Assembly (NCBI RefSeq): GCF_036324505.1
Contig: NC_086350.1
Coordinates: forward strand, 13,128,032-13,192,031
Direction: 5' to 3'
From: Eleginops maclovinus
Lineage: Eukaryota > Chordata > Actinopteri > Perciformes > Eleginopidae
Length of the DNA stretch: 64,000 nt
Shown here piece by piece: positions 12,976 to 27,565 of this stretch; positions within the stretch are counted from its first letter, which is position 1; every line of letters begins with the position of its first letter. The notes under the pieces were generated by a model. That model made no database searches. It was not told the origin of the DNA and saw nothing but the letters and a program-made list of their open reading frames with translations. The translations under genes and the position numbers were made by a program.

Positions 12976-15900
12976 GAATGCAGAAACTATGCAGACACTC
13001 GAGTGAATTGAACTAGCGTGCGTGCATGTGTTAAGGACAGGAAAGAAGGGGAGGTGTTATGTCTTAATTTCATAGTTTTGACAGAAAATGCATGCGTGGC
13101 TTCACACTGAAAACCACCTTTAGCCTTTTTCATTTCAGAATGACTACTTGCAGTTTACCTAAAGTATGACATTTGAGGAAGATGGTGTTATGATTACATC
13201 TTGGAGCTGAAAATGTTGTAATCATACCAGAGAAGTCAATACATCTTGACAATTACACCAATGTCTGCAGATCATTCTGGTCTAGTTCTTGTGTTAATTT
13301 ACATAAAAACAGCTCTCTTTTTTAATTTGGTAAACTCTGCTCTATTTCTGGTTTAGCGATGTGCAGCTGGCAGGGACAGTTGAGCTTATTTTCACCTGCC
13401 TTACACCAAAACAGCACTAGGACCACCCTGCTCTTCTCATCATTCATATTCAAGCCAGGGCCTCTTGACAAGTCTGCTGATCTCACTCAATGTTTTGTGA
13501 TTTGGACAATACGTTTTCACTGTGTGGGCAAAAAAAAACTGAGGCCATCACACTTCTTGAAGCCAGTCTTGTGAGACTCAACTGAGGCAGAAGCTCTGAG
13601 TTATTCCTCCTCTGTGAGAGGTACGCTCCTCAGTGGATCCGCATGATCCCAGATAAGTCTGCAGACAAACCGAGTAATATGATCAAAACACTATTCTATA
13701 TGTTTATATATTTAGAAGCTCAAACTGAGTCAGGAAAGGTAGGCTGAATGTACATTAATGTTGTTCTGTCATACAACCTACACTTAAGATTGAATTGAAT
13801 CTTGTTGTAAAGCTGTTTTTATAAACAGAAAGTCAGCAGTAAAAATATTGCATTTTGCAATACATTTGTCAGTAAAAGGTTAGTAAAGTTTGACATTTGT
13901 TAAGGTATAAAGGCTCCAATTGTTCTATTAATCTGTAATTTTTGGTTTATCATTAGATCTTATGGATAAACAATGTATTATTTCGCATTTAAATCATACA
14001 TGTGTTTACTGACATTTTAAGTCAACAAAGACATTTCAAAGCTTGCGTAAGTAAAATAAACGTTAAAATCTTCTACCCCAGACTCAACTCATCCTCCCAA
14101 CCTCTAAAATGCAATGTGGTTTTTGGCTACACAAAGTCCATTAGTTCTCCAAAATATTATATTCTTCATAAAGAGCGTGAATATTTGCGATGTGGCCATT
14201 GGTAAAAAATCCTTTTGGGGATTTCGATATCTAAAAGAGAGAAGTTTATACATTAGCGCTGTAGTTGCAAAACACTGTTGATATTCAAATGATTATTGTG
14301 CAAAATCTGGGATAAGCTTCTGTGTGAGAGCTCTTCTAAGTGCCTACAACTATTGCTAATTCCCCTCACCATTGTGGGCCGAACAAAGGCCTTAATCCCA
14401 TTTCACTTTTGCAGAAGGCTGGGGCTATTTTCCCTCTCATAAACCAACAACACTCCCCCTAGCCAGAGCTGAGAGGTTCTGAGAAAGGGGCCAGTGTGTG
14501 TATACTTCAAGGCTTTTTTGTCCAACTTGGCTAGTGCTCTGCATAAACTTTTAAGTGGTCCCAGTAGGCCTCAAACACCTTTTGGCAGAAAAAATAAGCT
14601 ACCACAAACTGTAAAAAGGAAACCAAACACTCTCTTAACCTGGACAATACAAAAGAAAATATATGAAGTCTTTTATAACCCAGATTGGGTCTGGGCGGCA
14701 AAGAGTTAACATGTTTTTTTCACGCACTGGTAAAGGAACTTTCATTCCTCTGAAAGCAGCTCTCTTTCTCTGCATTGTAAATCCTTTAATACATTATTTA
14801 TAACATGGTGGTCCACTATCAAAGCAAGTGAAGTAGGACAGAATTCAGTGCTTGTACTTTGTAGTTTAGCTTTAGCTTGCAGCAGAAAATAAAACCACTT
14901 CTCTGACTTTGACATAATATTTTCCTTTGTTATTAAACCCACTTCATGTCTACCTTTTACATTATGGTTGAATTAAAACAAGTAAGAGTTTCAGGGATTT
15001 TGTCCATTCAATTATACTAACATCACAAAATGAAAACAGAAAAATGAAACAGGTATGTCATAACATTTTTGCAGCACAACTTAAAGATGACCTAATTAAC
15101 ATTCAATGCATAAGATATATGATCCACTTATTTATACTTTGGAGAATAACAGTAGTGGCAGAATATGTTCCACAGGAGTTCTTGACTTTATACAAAAATG
15201 GTAGGACTGCTGCAACAGACAGCCACGAGCCCAGTTGTTCAGAGAGTAAGTGATGGCTTTATTCAGCTGCTGTGTCATGCAGTGCATGTGAACCAGAATG
15301 CAAACCAGCATGTGGCCTGTTTTGGCTCATGTTAGGTGTGTCGTAAGAGGGTCTTCTTGTACTTAAAAAAGGAGGGGCACAGCAAATACAAATCAGCCAG
15401 GAATTTCCTTCAGCAGCCAGACAAACCGTCCACTTTTAATCTTAATCAATTAGACACCCATGAATTGCAAACAAATCACAAACCTGTCAGCGTACACAAT
15501 ACAGTGTAAAGAATCTGCCAATTACATGCAGTTGTAGAGAAGCTGCACCACTTCCAACAATGCTGCTGGGTTGATTCCTTTAAGAGGCTTCCCTTCACCC
15601 AGATCATATTTGTGCCATTGACTTACAGTGTAATAAAGAGGATCTCTTTGCTAAGATGCCCACTGGAATCCAGAACTGTTAGCTTAATATCCACTGGGAT
15701 CCAGTGAGGTGAGTGTAGCCTTTCACATGCAATACTCCGTCCTGGAAAAGTGATACGTCTTTGCTTGATGTTAATGGTTTGTAACATCCCAAGGCAGCAA
15801 AATGTATCCCTGGCAAACCTGTCCTAATGATATTTCCCTTGCTCAAGTTGACAGAGAGAAAAGCCATGGATGAAGTATTATTGAATCTTTACACATGCAT

Positions 15901-17545
15901 ACAGGGAGTCATGTATCACATTCTACCAACTCTTATCTGCAAAGAGGACCACCTGAGGCTTTTTAAAGGGATTGGTTCATGGGTGGGGATTACTTGGTGT
16001 ATTCTTTCCATGCTTTAAATTTAAACAATTTATTGTCAACCGTCAAAAGCAAGCGGAAGAATCCCGTTTTTAACAAGAAACGTTGAACTTAACTTGTGAA
16101 ACCACTATGTTATAACATTTAAAAACAAATTATTGTCCTGTCGCACCCAAGTAATAATAACCATTTTTAAATTGGTCATATAAGTTTTGCTTAGGTTTAA
16201 GCCATGTATGGTAAACAGCAGTACTTGTACATTAACAGTTTACAAGCACCAAGTGTTGAATTGAAACATTGCCAAATATGTTGAAATATATTATTCAAAG
16301 AAGGAGAGAAGGGATGAATACTGGCAATATGAGATTACAGCTAATCTTATCAATTACAAAACTACAGCATAGTTTGTTCCTCTCAAATGCATCACAATCC
16401 AAAATGCTGTATCTTGTAAACACTGGAAACAATGTTAATTAAAAATCGTTGGATATGTGGGATGATGAGTAAAACAGTTTGATGGTGACCATAAACATTT
16501 TATTGAATCTTAACCATAGAGGTGATTTGCCAAGACTTCTGTCCCTCCATAATCTCAACCATGAAGCTTGAATTGGCGAAAAATCACTAAACCTTAACCA
16601 TGTGAAGATATGACAGAAATAATATTTTGAATAACTTTGGCGGTGAACAAATCTCGTCACAAAAATGTAATCTTGGCTTTTAAGAAATCGCTCAAAATCC
16701 ACGGTCTGTCTGGTGAGTGGGTTGTGTAAAAATGATCTTTGCAACCAACATGTTTCCCAACAGAAAACGTCCTGGCAGTAGTTTCTGGCACCAGAATCAT
16801 CTGCAGGGTGTGTCGATTTACTTTACTAAATCATTCAGTTGCAAAAAACGTTTTAACTCCATATCCACATTAATCTGGCTCTGTATGTAGCGATCACAGA
16901 ACTCACTAAGTTATTGCGAAAAACTGTAAAAAGGTAATTGTAATGGATACTTGCTTCGGTTTCTCTCCTCTGCTGACCACAGTAAAAATGTATGTGTATC
17001 AACAAATCAGATTTTCGGGCATTAAAGGGTTTTTATTGTATTTATATTGTTTGTGATAAATGTGACCAGTACACCTGGTGATCAAGCACACCTCACGTAA
17101 CATACAGTGGATATACAGTATATCACCTATACAATTTGTAACTGCACACTAACACACTGACAATGTCTTTGTGTTTGGTTTTAATCTGATAATATAAAAT
17201 ATACTATTATAAAGCTAGTGTTTGTTTTTTTGCAAGACTATTTTCATATCAGTTTGAAACAACAATCATGTTGTGGTTAAAGTCAACAATCATTACTTTT
17301 AACCAAACTTATTATAAAAATATTAATGATGTTATAGGAGCATTGAGAAACCTTTTTTTTTTTTACAGTATTACAATTCTTTTAAACAACAATTTGATAA
17401 AACATTCTGATTATTTTCTTAAAAAAAAAGAAAAAAAAAAAGGTCATGATTATTCTTGCCTGTGTGAGTTGATTGAGATTCATGATTTGCTTTTCTTAAT
17501 GAAAGAAACATTATAGGCAGCAGAAGTTGACCAAACCATTGGATA
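12976..17545. other. non-coding stretch
   Basis: About 4.5 kb with no recognisable gene or mobile element. At 15660-15704 a 14-bp word (CCACTGG-A/G-ATCCAG) occurs twice, 31 bp apart, with one mismatch. A 15-bp odd palindrome, GATATACAGTATATC, lies at 17110-17124. The open frames (up to 101 codons) look random. Confidence 0.6.
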
Positions 17546-17738
17546 CATTTGACCTGATAATGGCACTGACGTCACCAAAGACAGTAGGATTAAGCCTCTG
17601 GGGACAATGAAGGTCTGTACAAGATTTCATGACAATCCATCTTTATTTTAGTCTGGACTGAGAGGTGAACTGACTAAACGACTAACTAAAATCACCATCA
17701 CTCAAACCATACCACTAGCATGGCTAAAATAAAAAAAA
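17546..17738 (+). mobile_element. decayed retroelement-like dispersed repeat (teleost)
   Basis: The order of words matches a repeat that I recall as very common in percomorph fish. It runs from TTTGACCTGATAATGG, through CTCTGGGGACAATGA, GTCTGTACAAGATTTCAT and GACAATCCATC, to GTCTGGACTGA and ACTAGCATGGCTAAAA, and ends in an A-rich tail. It is probably the 3' part of a LINE or a SINE sharing its tail; I do not assign a family. The copy is diverged and lacks a 5' part. The A-rich end suggests plus orientation. Confidence 0.7.
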
Positions 17739-19109
17739 GACACAGGGAATATCCACATGTTCACATTTGGGCATATTTGAAAGCAAAAGTGGGATGAAAA
17801 AGTTATCTTACAACATAAGAACATAGTCATGGAACAACTTTCTATACACAGTTATTAGTTCAGGTTTTGATAAATCAGAGGGAATATGAATTATGGAGTG
17901 TAATGTAATTAATCTGCATACACACACACTTATGAACAAGCGTAAAACTAAAATAATTCTGCCCTATTTTGCTTTATGTGAAGCAACACTGGTATGGGCC
18001 AGGATACAGAAAAAGTCAACACATCACGGGGTGAGATATTCAATCGTGATCAGTGGATATTGCCACTCCACTAGTTATAGACGTAGTAAAATGCTTTACT
18101 ACTACTTTACTATTGAAAGCAACAAATATCCACCCACGTGAAAGTATATAATATTAGCAGAGGTTGAATTAGTGAGCTATAATTTGGATCAGGCAATCGA
18201 TACGTAGATTGTTGTCTCCAAAGTAGACACTGCAACTCAAAGAAATGTGGCAACTCTAGTCAACCAAAATCCTCTGTGTGTTATGATTAGCACCATTTTG
18301 GAGGAAGTGATCAACCTTTAAGTAATCCAGAGAAAGCTTGTGTTGTATATTCAATTGTACATTTATAATACAAATGTTTTACTAATTAGTTGAGAAATGG
18401 AAAAATGTTGTTTTTAATTTCTAAAGCAACACGCTATCCCTCCATAGTTCTGTTCTTTGGTCAGGTGTTTCCACACATTTGGCTAAAACAAGAACTCAGC
18501 CTTATACTCAATAACATGTTTGGGAGTGTCATTAAGAGAAAAACAACAAGAACATAAACAACAAATGCTGTTCTGATCCTCAGAATGCAAATACTGCACA
18601 TCTAACAGATGTTATTATAACAACAACATCAACAGCTGCAGATATGAAGCTGCACTACCACCTAAGAAATATTAGCATTTTTAACTTGCTACACTACGTT
18701 TAACTCACCCTCCTGATCTCTTAAAAAGTGTAAGTATTTATGCAAATACTAAGATATTTACAGATATAAAATATTTGCAAAACTGATGTGCAGTAATGTG
18801 TTGTCAGGATATCTGACAGTTATTACAGAATACATTGTGGAGTTGAAATCAGCATTTCATTTGTATTTTTGATGGGATTAGGGCAGAAGCACAACAAAAA
18901 AATCCTCTTTCCCTTTGTGGTATTGTACAAACGCATATGTCTAAGAAATTGTACAATACCAAATACCACTTAGCTCCAGCAGCTTATTTGTCTTATTAAG
19001 GTCTTAACGAGTGTGATAAACTGTAACATCCAGGTGGTCATTAAAAAACCCTCTTATCAGTTGTACACTTGAATCGGTAGTTTGGTAAAGAACAATTTCA
19101 CCTCAGAGT
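17739..19109. other. AT-rich non-coding stretch
   Basis: No gene seen. It contains two copies of the 11-mer ATGCAAATACT (18585-18595 and 18740-18750), each including a perfect POU octamer, and a hairpin-forming inverted repeat at 18918-18961 listed separately. Confidence 0.6.
18918..18961. repeat. 13-bp perfect inverted repeat (hairpin)
   Basis: The arms TGGTATTGTACAA (18918-18930) and TTGTACAATACCA (18949-18961) are perfect reverse complements around an 18-nt spacer. The stem is too short for a typical pre-miRNA and the flanks do not extend it beyond a base or two. It may be a terminal-repeat relic or a chance cruciform. Confidence 0.75.
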
Positions 19110-19500
19110 TTAATTAATATTAAAGGGGTGGCTAAACAATAGCCCCACTGCATTGGAAATCTTAACCCCAGGTGCCCTCATTTGGAGTGCCTGGCATATC
19201 TCCATGCTGCACCAGTCTAATCTATGGCATGTCAGCGTGACCAGGTGAAAAGTGGCGTTAATTCTATATTGGAGCCGGGCATGTGTTGCGAGCAGCAGAG
19301 ACAGGTAGAGCATGCCTTGGGAGTAAGCGTGTGACCTGACAGGGATTGGCAGGCAGGGTGTTAATTGGATAGGTGCAGCAGCCTATTTGTGTTGGCCATC
19401 CCATCGCAGAAGACATTGTACCTAGTTCTTGACTCCCAAGACAAGCTGCTGTGCTCTTCATAGACATGCTCTGAATATAGCCAATGAAATTATTTGTTTC
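19110..19500. promoter_or_regulatory. candidate conserved non-coding element
   Basis: A sharp change from AT-rich flank to balanced, complex sequence with no simple repeat for about 390 bp. It contains TTAATTGG, a CAGGTG E-box and CAGG/GCAGG words. Minus-strand open frames of 67 codons here have no known motif. Among the better compositional CNE candidates of the window. Confidence 0.33.
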
Positions 19501-22500
19501 TCAACAGCCATGTGACTTTCCCCAGACACAAAGACAGGGGGATGGGACAGACAATGCATCGCAAGGTAGAGCCTCTCTAGGATAAAATTGAGGTTATTTG
19601 GAGTGCTAACATTGTAGCATTTTGAAAAGGTTTTATCATAAGTCGGGACATAAAATGATGAACTGAAAGACTTTGGCGAGGTTCTGATTTTTGGAAGTGG
19701 GAATCTAGTTAATCAGCTATAATAAAAAGTGATATGATTGAATGATTTTACTTTAATTAATTAATGCAGAAACAGATCACTTTAGCGTTTGTAGTACATT
19801 TATTTTATTTTTCATCAGACCTACCAACAATATAGGATACACGGCATTTGTTTTCCAAGAAAAAACTATGTAACAAAGGTTGTGAAGTACTTGGTTGTGT
19901 ACCGTTAGCAGCTTGTCTAACGCTACTGTCAAAAGCAACCAGAATAATCCCAATTTGAAGAAGAATTGTTGTTATGAAGGCCAAACATCTTACTGATGTA
20001 GCGTAGTATAACAAATGTTTTATTTTCACCTCCTTTTTGTCCTCAGCAACAGTCTATTTCTGCCACTAACATTAACTGTGTTGTTTGGTTACCTTGGGAC
20101 AGCTGCCTTAGCCATTTTGTTTGGCTTTTAATGCGTAAGGGAAAGAGGCAACAGCAGAATGAAATGCATCCTGAATGCAATTGAAGCTAAGCTTAAAAGG
20201 AACCGATCTTAACACCAACTTTGTCACTTTGCTTTTTTTTACTATATTTGTTGTATTATTATTATTATTATTATTATTATAAAAAGGTTGTATATAATAA
20301 TATGTGTATGTTTGCTGCTGATTTTTTGGGCAGAAGATAAAAAAACATGGTTGTAATAGTTGGTTTAGGCCAAACAAGATGTTCCTTCTTATTCACTGTG
20401 CTGTGATAATTCAGTTTATTAATGATGAGATCATTATCCTTGAGAATGTGAGGAACTCTTTCACTATCCATGGCATAATATCTGAACAGAGCAACAAGAA
20501 GATGAGCGGAGCTGTGTGCCAATGTCACAAACTGTTTTATTGTTTTTAGTAATGGGCTGAATATTGGAGATGGCACTTTTGATAGTCATTTCAGCTTGAA
20601 GGTAAATTACTGCTTGTCTGATTTAATAGTTATTTGATCATTCTGTTGACAATGCAACCACAAGGGTTGAATACAAAATGTCAGGGACGGTCCCAAGCAA
20701 CTTAAAATACCTGTCTGTCAATATCATTTTTATTTCACATTGGCATATGCTGCTTGCGACAGCCAGATGTGGAAATGATCTTTGTACAAACCTTAAACTC
20801 TTTTGCACCATTCTGTCAGTATTTCTCTTAACTTTGAAGTTATTTTTCTTTCCAACTAAGAAAACGATAGAAAATGTTAGATCTTCAAAATTATTTTTTT
20901 CACACAGGCTACAAACACTTTCTCTCTGCTGTCTGATGAGCAAACATGATTAAAATGATAAACACTTCTGGAGTTATTGCTGTCAATAGTCCCGGTTTGC
21001 ATTTGTTAAACATGATTAATATTGACTGATATTTTCGACCTTGCTATTATACAAATATTTGCTAGAATGACTGCAATTACATTTAAAATCTAGAGTTTGT
21101 TGATTGTGTATTTCGGAAATGCTTTGCTAAAGCTAACAAGTGTACTATAAATATAATAAATTAACAACTCAAGTCCTATCCAAATGTTTAAGATTTCCTT
21201 GGCCATAAAAATATTGCTTCTAGAGCGGTTTCAGACATTTTGCCACAAACTTGCGATCCAATTTTTTTTGGATGATCTCAGTGATCATGTGCTCAACCTT
21301 GACCCCCATTAACAAATGAACATCCCAATTATTAAGACTGTGTGACATTTATACAGCACTTTGAAAGTGGACAGGATATTGCTGTACTGTTGTTATATGG
21401 TTATGGCGTCAGTAGCAATCAGATAAGAGTCTAATACTTCCCCCCCCACTACAGATATGTTTTCTGTATGTAAGTACAGTATATTGAAGTTGCTTGACTT
21501 ACAAAATCCATTATGTACTTAGGAGTAGGATAGGAGTAAATAACTTCTCACACAATGTTTAAGCATCTGTAAAATCACAAGTGAGTAAAGAGTGTTGTTT
21601 ATTTTAATATCAGAAAACTGTAACTGCATTGCAGTTTTGCTTTGTGTGTCCAAATGCACAATTGCAAAATGCTATGCAAAATGAACCAGGGTTTCTAGCT
21701 TTTATTTGAATATGAATGTTCTTCTAATACAGCAAAGGGTGCGCACAACCTTCAATTTAACCTTAACTATTGTGTTCGATGCAGACTAGCCTTTCTATTG
21801 TTAAAGATGCTGCATCTTATTTTTTTAATAAGCAAAAGGATTAAATTAAACCCCAAGCAATCCAAATGAAATTGGGATTTTTGGATGCATTCATACAAAA
21901 TGTGTCTGGGAAAGATAATTCCACTTAATGGAGGCATTTAAAGAAGTTGGCTAATGCCTCCGCTGCAACTTGGATTATATCATGTGTTTTCTTTTTCTCT
22001 TTCTGCCGTCACAATTTATCTTAAAAAACTAAGCAAAACTCTACATTAACATGACTAAACACAGATTCTATATTAAGGATTTTATCATTTTGATGGACAA
22101 AGTAAATAATGTTGTGAATAGGGCATATTTTCACCAAATAATAATAAAACTACATTTTATTCTTTGTCTTTTAATCCTGTTTCGCACTCTTTCCGTTCCA
22201 TATCCTGTCACTATATATATTTCCCTCCGTGTGAGTTAGGGGTTGGTGTGAGCTGTCAGATTTGCGGGTGATATCTCAATTAAGCAAAATAGGAAAATCT
22301 ATTGTTTATGGGGGTGTGAGAGGGTATTTCCAAGCCGTAGGCTTTCAGATGAGAACAAGAATGTGTTCGGTCAGCCTGAACAGCGCAGGAGGATTTTGGG
22401 GAGGACTCCTCCTTTGTGACACATGCAGCATAGACATAATGAATTATATTATAATTACAAAGCACAGTCTGTAGAAGTGGACAATATAGATATTTGGCCA

Positions 22501-24719
22501 GGGGGTGGAGTGTGCTGCTCCATAGAGACTGGGCTACTCCAGACAGCATTTCTATTCAGATCACTTTAACTTAGACAAATCTCAATATGAATGAATGGGG
22601 CTTTGTTTGGAAAATAAAAACATTTGAACAGGGACGCATCAACTTCTCATATGCTAAGGGAACACAAGCAATTTTACCAGTCTGAAAAAAAATACAATGA
22701 GCTGTCAATGTTCTAGCTTTTGGACTTTGCCAAAAAAGTACATACCATGCATATATTCATAAACACAAGAATGTACTATACTCTTTCAATTAATAAATGT
22801 TTGTTGGCAAGAATATGTAACAGCAGAGAACAGCGGTTTGTCTGGAGGAGTGTGCTGTGTGTGGTGATGGTGGAGGTAGCATATATTGTGGAGAGATTGG
22901 GCAAAGAAGAGCGAGCAGAGACGCAGAGGGGAGTGGGGCTGGCAGTGACTGAGAAGATGAGGATTTGACGGCAAGGTGACAAAGAGTTCAAACAAAATGA
23001 GGCTTGTAGATTAGCAGCACTCCCCTCAGTGACAGGTGTCATCTCTTGGGGCAGTCTGTCACTCTGCCTGCTGCCACTCTTTATATAATATGAGCAGAGA
23101 GCGAGGAGGAGAGGCAGCACACACTTGCACCTCACAAGGCACGGCCTTGCCTTCCCTACCTGCCACTAACCAAGATATAAGCCTAAGTGGCAGAGGGAGA
23201 AAGAGAGAGAGGAACAAAAGTCGAGCAAATGTTACCTTGTTAGTGATTTTGCTTTAATGATTTTATCACAACCAGGAACTTCTCCATCAAACTCAATGTA
23301 AAACCATTTAGTCTGGGACATTATGTTATAATAGAGAAACACTAATGTCCATAATTACTCTTTGACATGGCAGTTTGAGGGCGACTCAAATTGCTTTACA
23401 TCTTTATGCTTGTGTCATATTAATCAATCACTTTCTTATTCCTGGATATATTAGGCCATTGTAAAGGATGTTAAAATAAACTCAGTATGTAGGGCCGTCA
23501 TTTTTGCATGAGACATACATTTAATGGTACTTATTTCTAGGTATTTATTTAGCTGAATTAGCAAAGACAAAATATATATTTTTTATATATATATATCTTA
23601 ACACACACAAAATAATATTTAAAGTTTAAAAGCATTAACTACTAATAAATATTATCTGCCTCCCAGGAGAGACAGAGACAGAGTACTGTTTTTTTGTGAA
23701 GAGTCGGGGAGTTTTGCCCAGAACCTTAACAAGTCTGTGAGACAGGAAGGTATTAACTAAAGCTCGGAGGGAGCCAGCTCACATCATCCTGGTGACATGC
23801 AGGCTGAGACCTGCTGCTCTCTGCCCAGGACTCCAGCCATCTGCTCCACAGATTGCACTGAAACACACACAGCAAGCGCTGCTGCCTCCCCTCTGGGTGA
23901 GAGAGTCACCACAGGGTCAGCTACTTCTTCAGGACTTTCTCTCTTGTATGTTTTGACTGCTCTTACTTGTCTTATGCTGATAAGGGTCGCCACGCAACCC
24001 GAATCATAGTCTCATAATCTACAAATCTACTAACCGAGGATCTACTGTACATCTAAAAGGCAGTGAGAGAGGCTGCACAAAGAGAGGGAATGAGAAAAGA
24101 AGAAAGTATGGTGATGTTTGTTTTTGACAGATGAGGGATGCCCCCTATTGACTTTGTCAGGGAAGCTAGAAACAGGGCTAGAGAGAGTAAAACCAGAGAG
24201 CAGCAGCGATTGCAAATTGTGAAGAAAAATAACCCAAATGACAGCATTCTCAGTTTCAGCCACAATGGTAGGAAAGGTGGTTCTGAGATTATATGGACAA
24301 AGAATAGACTCAGGCTAAAAATTGAGATGGCCAATATACATTAAGGTTTTAAAATATTCATTGCACAGGTTGGAAGGGAAAGAAGGTTATGTGAGTATTT
24401 TACGCCCTCCCGAATGGAAAATCCGCTCTGAATAACAATCAGGTTGTATAGCATCAGATGTATAATGAAAACGAAGATGAGTGGTGGCTGGATGTTACTA
24501 TATACGAACAATTTATGTAACCTGCAAAATTATAGACTATACATTTATCACCCAATGCTCCTAAGTCAGAAACATTTGAAAAAGCAATCCTATTTCTTTA
24601 TTCAACAATTTTTTTGCATTGTCTTTGGTTCAGAATTATTTTTGCTTAAATTAATTTCCTGATAAATGATTTCACACACTTGCAGCATGACAGCATCTGT
24701 GCCCTGCACGTTGAAAAAC
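19501..24719. other. non-coding stretch
   Basis: Mostly AT-rich, with an (ATT)n tract at 20255-20280, an AT-rich inverted patch near 23570-23596 and a C8 run near 21440. The open frames (up to 119 codons, minus strand at 22776-23135) lie in a purine-rich region and are not recognised. A sequence near 24137-24151 resembles the core of a CTCF site and is noted as a finding. Confidence 0.55.
20255..20280 (+). repeat. (ATT)n microsatellite
   Basis: About nine uninterrupted ATT units. Confidence 0.9.
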
Positions 24720-24930
24720 AAGTCATATGCCTAACAGTGCGTCTCTGGTCTGTGAACCAGTGTCTGTTGGGGAAATCGACCACCCTGGGCACTGTTGTGC
24801 TGGAGTGAGTAATGAGGCAGGCTTTTCACGATGGCTGATAGAGGCTCCCATTAACAGCCATGCTTCAGGGTATTCTCTGTCTCTGTGTTGTGGAATGGAA
24901 ATGAGATCTGATAGAACCATGTATAATTTG
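24720..24930. promoter_or_regulatory. candidate conserved non-coding element
   Basis: A compact island of balanced sequence. It is open in both directions for about 65-75 codons, which often happens when stop-rich AT words are absent and is not evidence of coding here. No known motif dominates. Confidence 0.27.
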
Positions 24931-26139
<1,209 letters not shown>

Positions 26140-26470
26140 AACGGCGACCAGTCAGAGCTCGTCAGGTTGCATGATTGTATAATTGTGTTGTGACACCTTG
26201 AACCCGCCGGTGGTATATAACCATGCTCATTTTCTGATAGCACACCGTGGGCCGTTAGAATCAGAGTTATGATGGGTGTAATTTGCGCCTCCAACGGCGG
26301 AGTGAAAGGAGCGGGTCATCAGCGGGATAAATACAAATTAAAATTGATGCAGGTCTCATTTCTGCTTGACCAGTTTGTGTTGGGAGGCTGCAGAGAGCTA
26401 GGAATGATGCACTTGCCATTTGTGCCATTTGGTCTTCCATTTCAATTCAGGGCCTGAAGGCAAAAATCTC
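26140..26470. promoter_or_regulatory. candidate conserved non-coding element
   Basis: Balanced, complex sequence with more CpG than its surroundings, including an AACGGCGGAG patch near 26293 and ACCCGCCGG near 26202. GGTGTAATTTGCGCC overlaps the former. Homeodomain-type TAAATACAAATTAAAATTG follows. The texture is typical of a CNE; function is inferred. Confidence 0.35.
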
Positions 26471-27409
26471 AAAATAAAATGTACCTGCCTAAAGATGTGC
26501 AGCGGCACCAAAGGCATGATAATAAAGCTCTGAAAGCTAGAAATACGGCGGCTTTTATAGTTCATAAACTCAAGTTATGCCTCCATGAAGATGTTTCTCA
26601 TATTGCGTCTCTAACCTCATGTCAAAGCAGTGCCAAAAAATAAATAACAGGAAAACAGAAAATAAAAAAACAGAAGCGCAGAGGTAGATTTTTGATATTT
26701 TTCCAATATCAGAAGGAAGATTGGACACTGGACACCTTAAATGAAAAGCTAGTGATTTGTGAAACAACGTCTGAGTGACAGATTCATTTTGATTTCTGTA
26801 TTAGCTGTTTGTTGCTGTCTCTAGGTGCATGTGTGACTGGGTGTGTGTATGTGTCGTACGTCCAGCAGAGCCAAAGAGGCGTCCTCCTGAACTCCTGTCA
26901 CAGCTTCTCTGACTGCGAGTTCAAGAGCTCTTCATTACAGCCTCGACGCATCTGAGGGAAAGAGAAACAATGCTTTGAGCTCAATGCACATAACCTTTCC
27001 ATTCAATCAGCAGTTCAAACTGTCTCCCACTACAGCAGATCATTCTGTTTCCAGCTAGTCAAGAGTACCACTGTATCAAAAAACCTCCTATCAACTGTAT
27101 AAAAATATATCTTTACTGTATTGACCGACAGACAGGAAACTAAATGATAATTGGTAGAATAAAATAGACATGTTTTTGTGACCATAAAGCAATATTTAAG
27201 ATGATTGAAAATGGTAATTATTAAAAACCCAGCATGCCTATGCATTTCCCACTGTCTGTGAAATATGTATATGTATGAAAATAAGTGGTAAAGCTAGACT
27301 AACAGTGAAACGCCGCCGTCAAACAAAGGCTCGTCAGTAACGTTTTATACAAATCCACTGATATAATAATTATACTATCCCAGTCTTTAGTGGAGGTTGA
27401 TTGTTCTTG
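26471..27409. other. non-coding stretch
   Basis: No gene seen. A TG-rich patch lies around 26825-26855. Open frames of 65-71 codons on the minus strand are unsupported. Confidence 0.6.
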
Positions 27410-27565
27410 CTGTGAGCTAACACACTTAATTGTAGTATGCAAATGAGAGCAATTACAAAGCTTTTAGGTGGAGAGATGACAGCTGAGGTTGGTTTCATTG
27501 GAGGCCTCACCCGTATGGTTGTCATGGAAACCACATAGAATAACGCAACTGTCGAACGGATGTAA
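27410..27565. promoter_or_regulatory. candidate enhancer with POU octamer and RFX X-box
   Basis: A perfect POU octamer, ATGCAAAT (27437-27444), is followed by GAGCAATTACAAAG with an AATTA homeodomain core. About 75 bp further on, GTTGTCATGGAAAC (27518-27531) is a near-consensus, nearly palindromic RFX X-box. X-boxes of this type bind RFX factors and often mark ciliary or neural regulatory DNA. The combination in 100 bp makes this one of the best regulatory candidates here. Confidence 0.45.
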
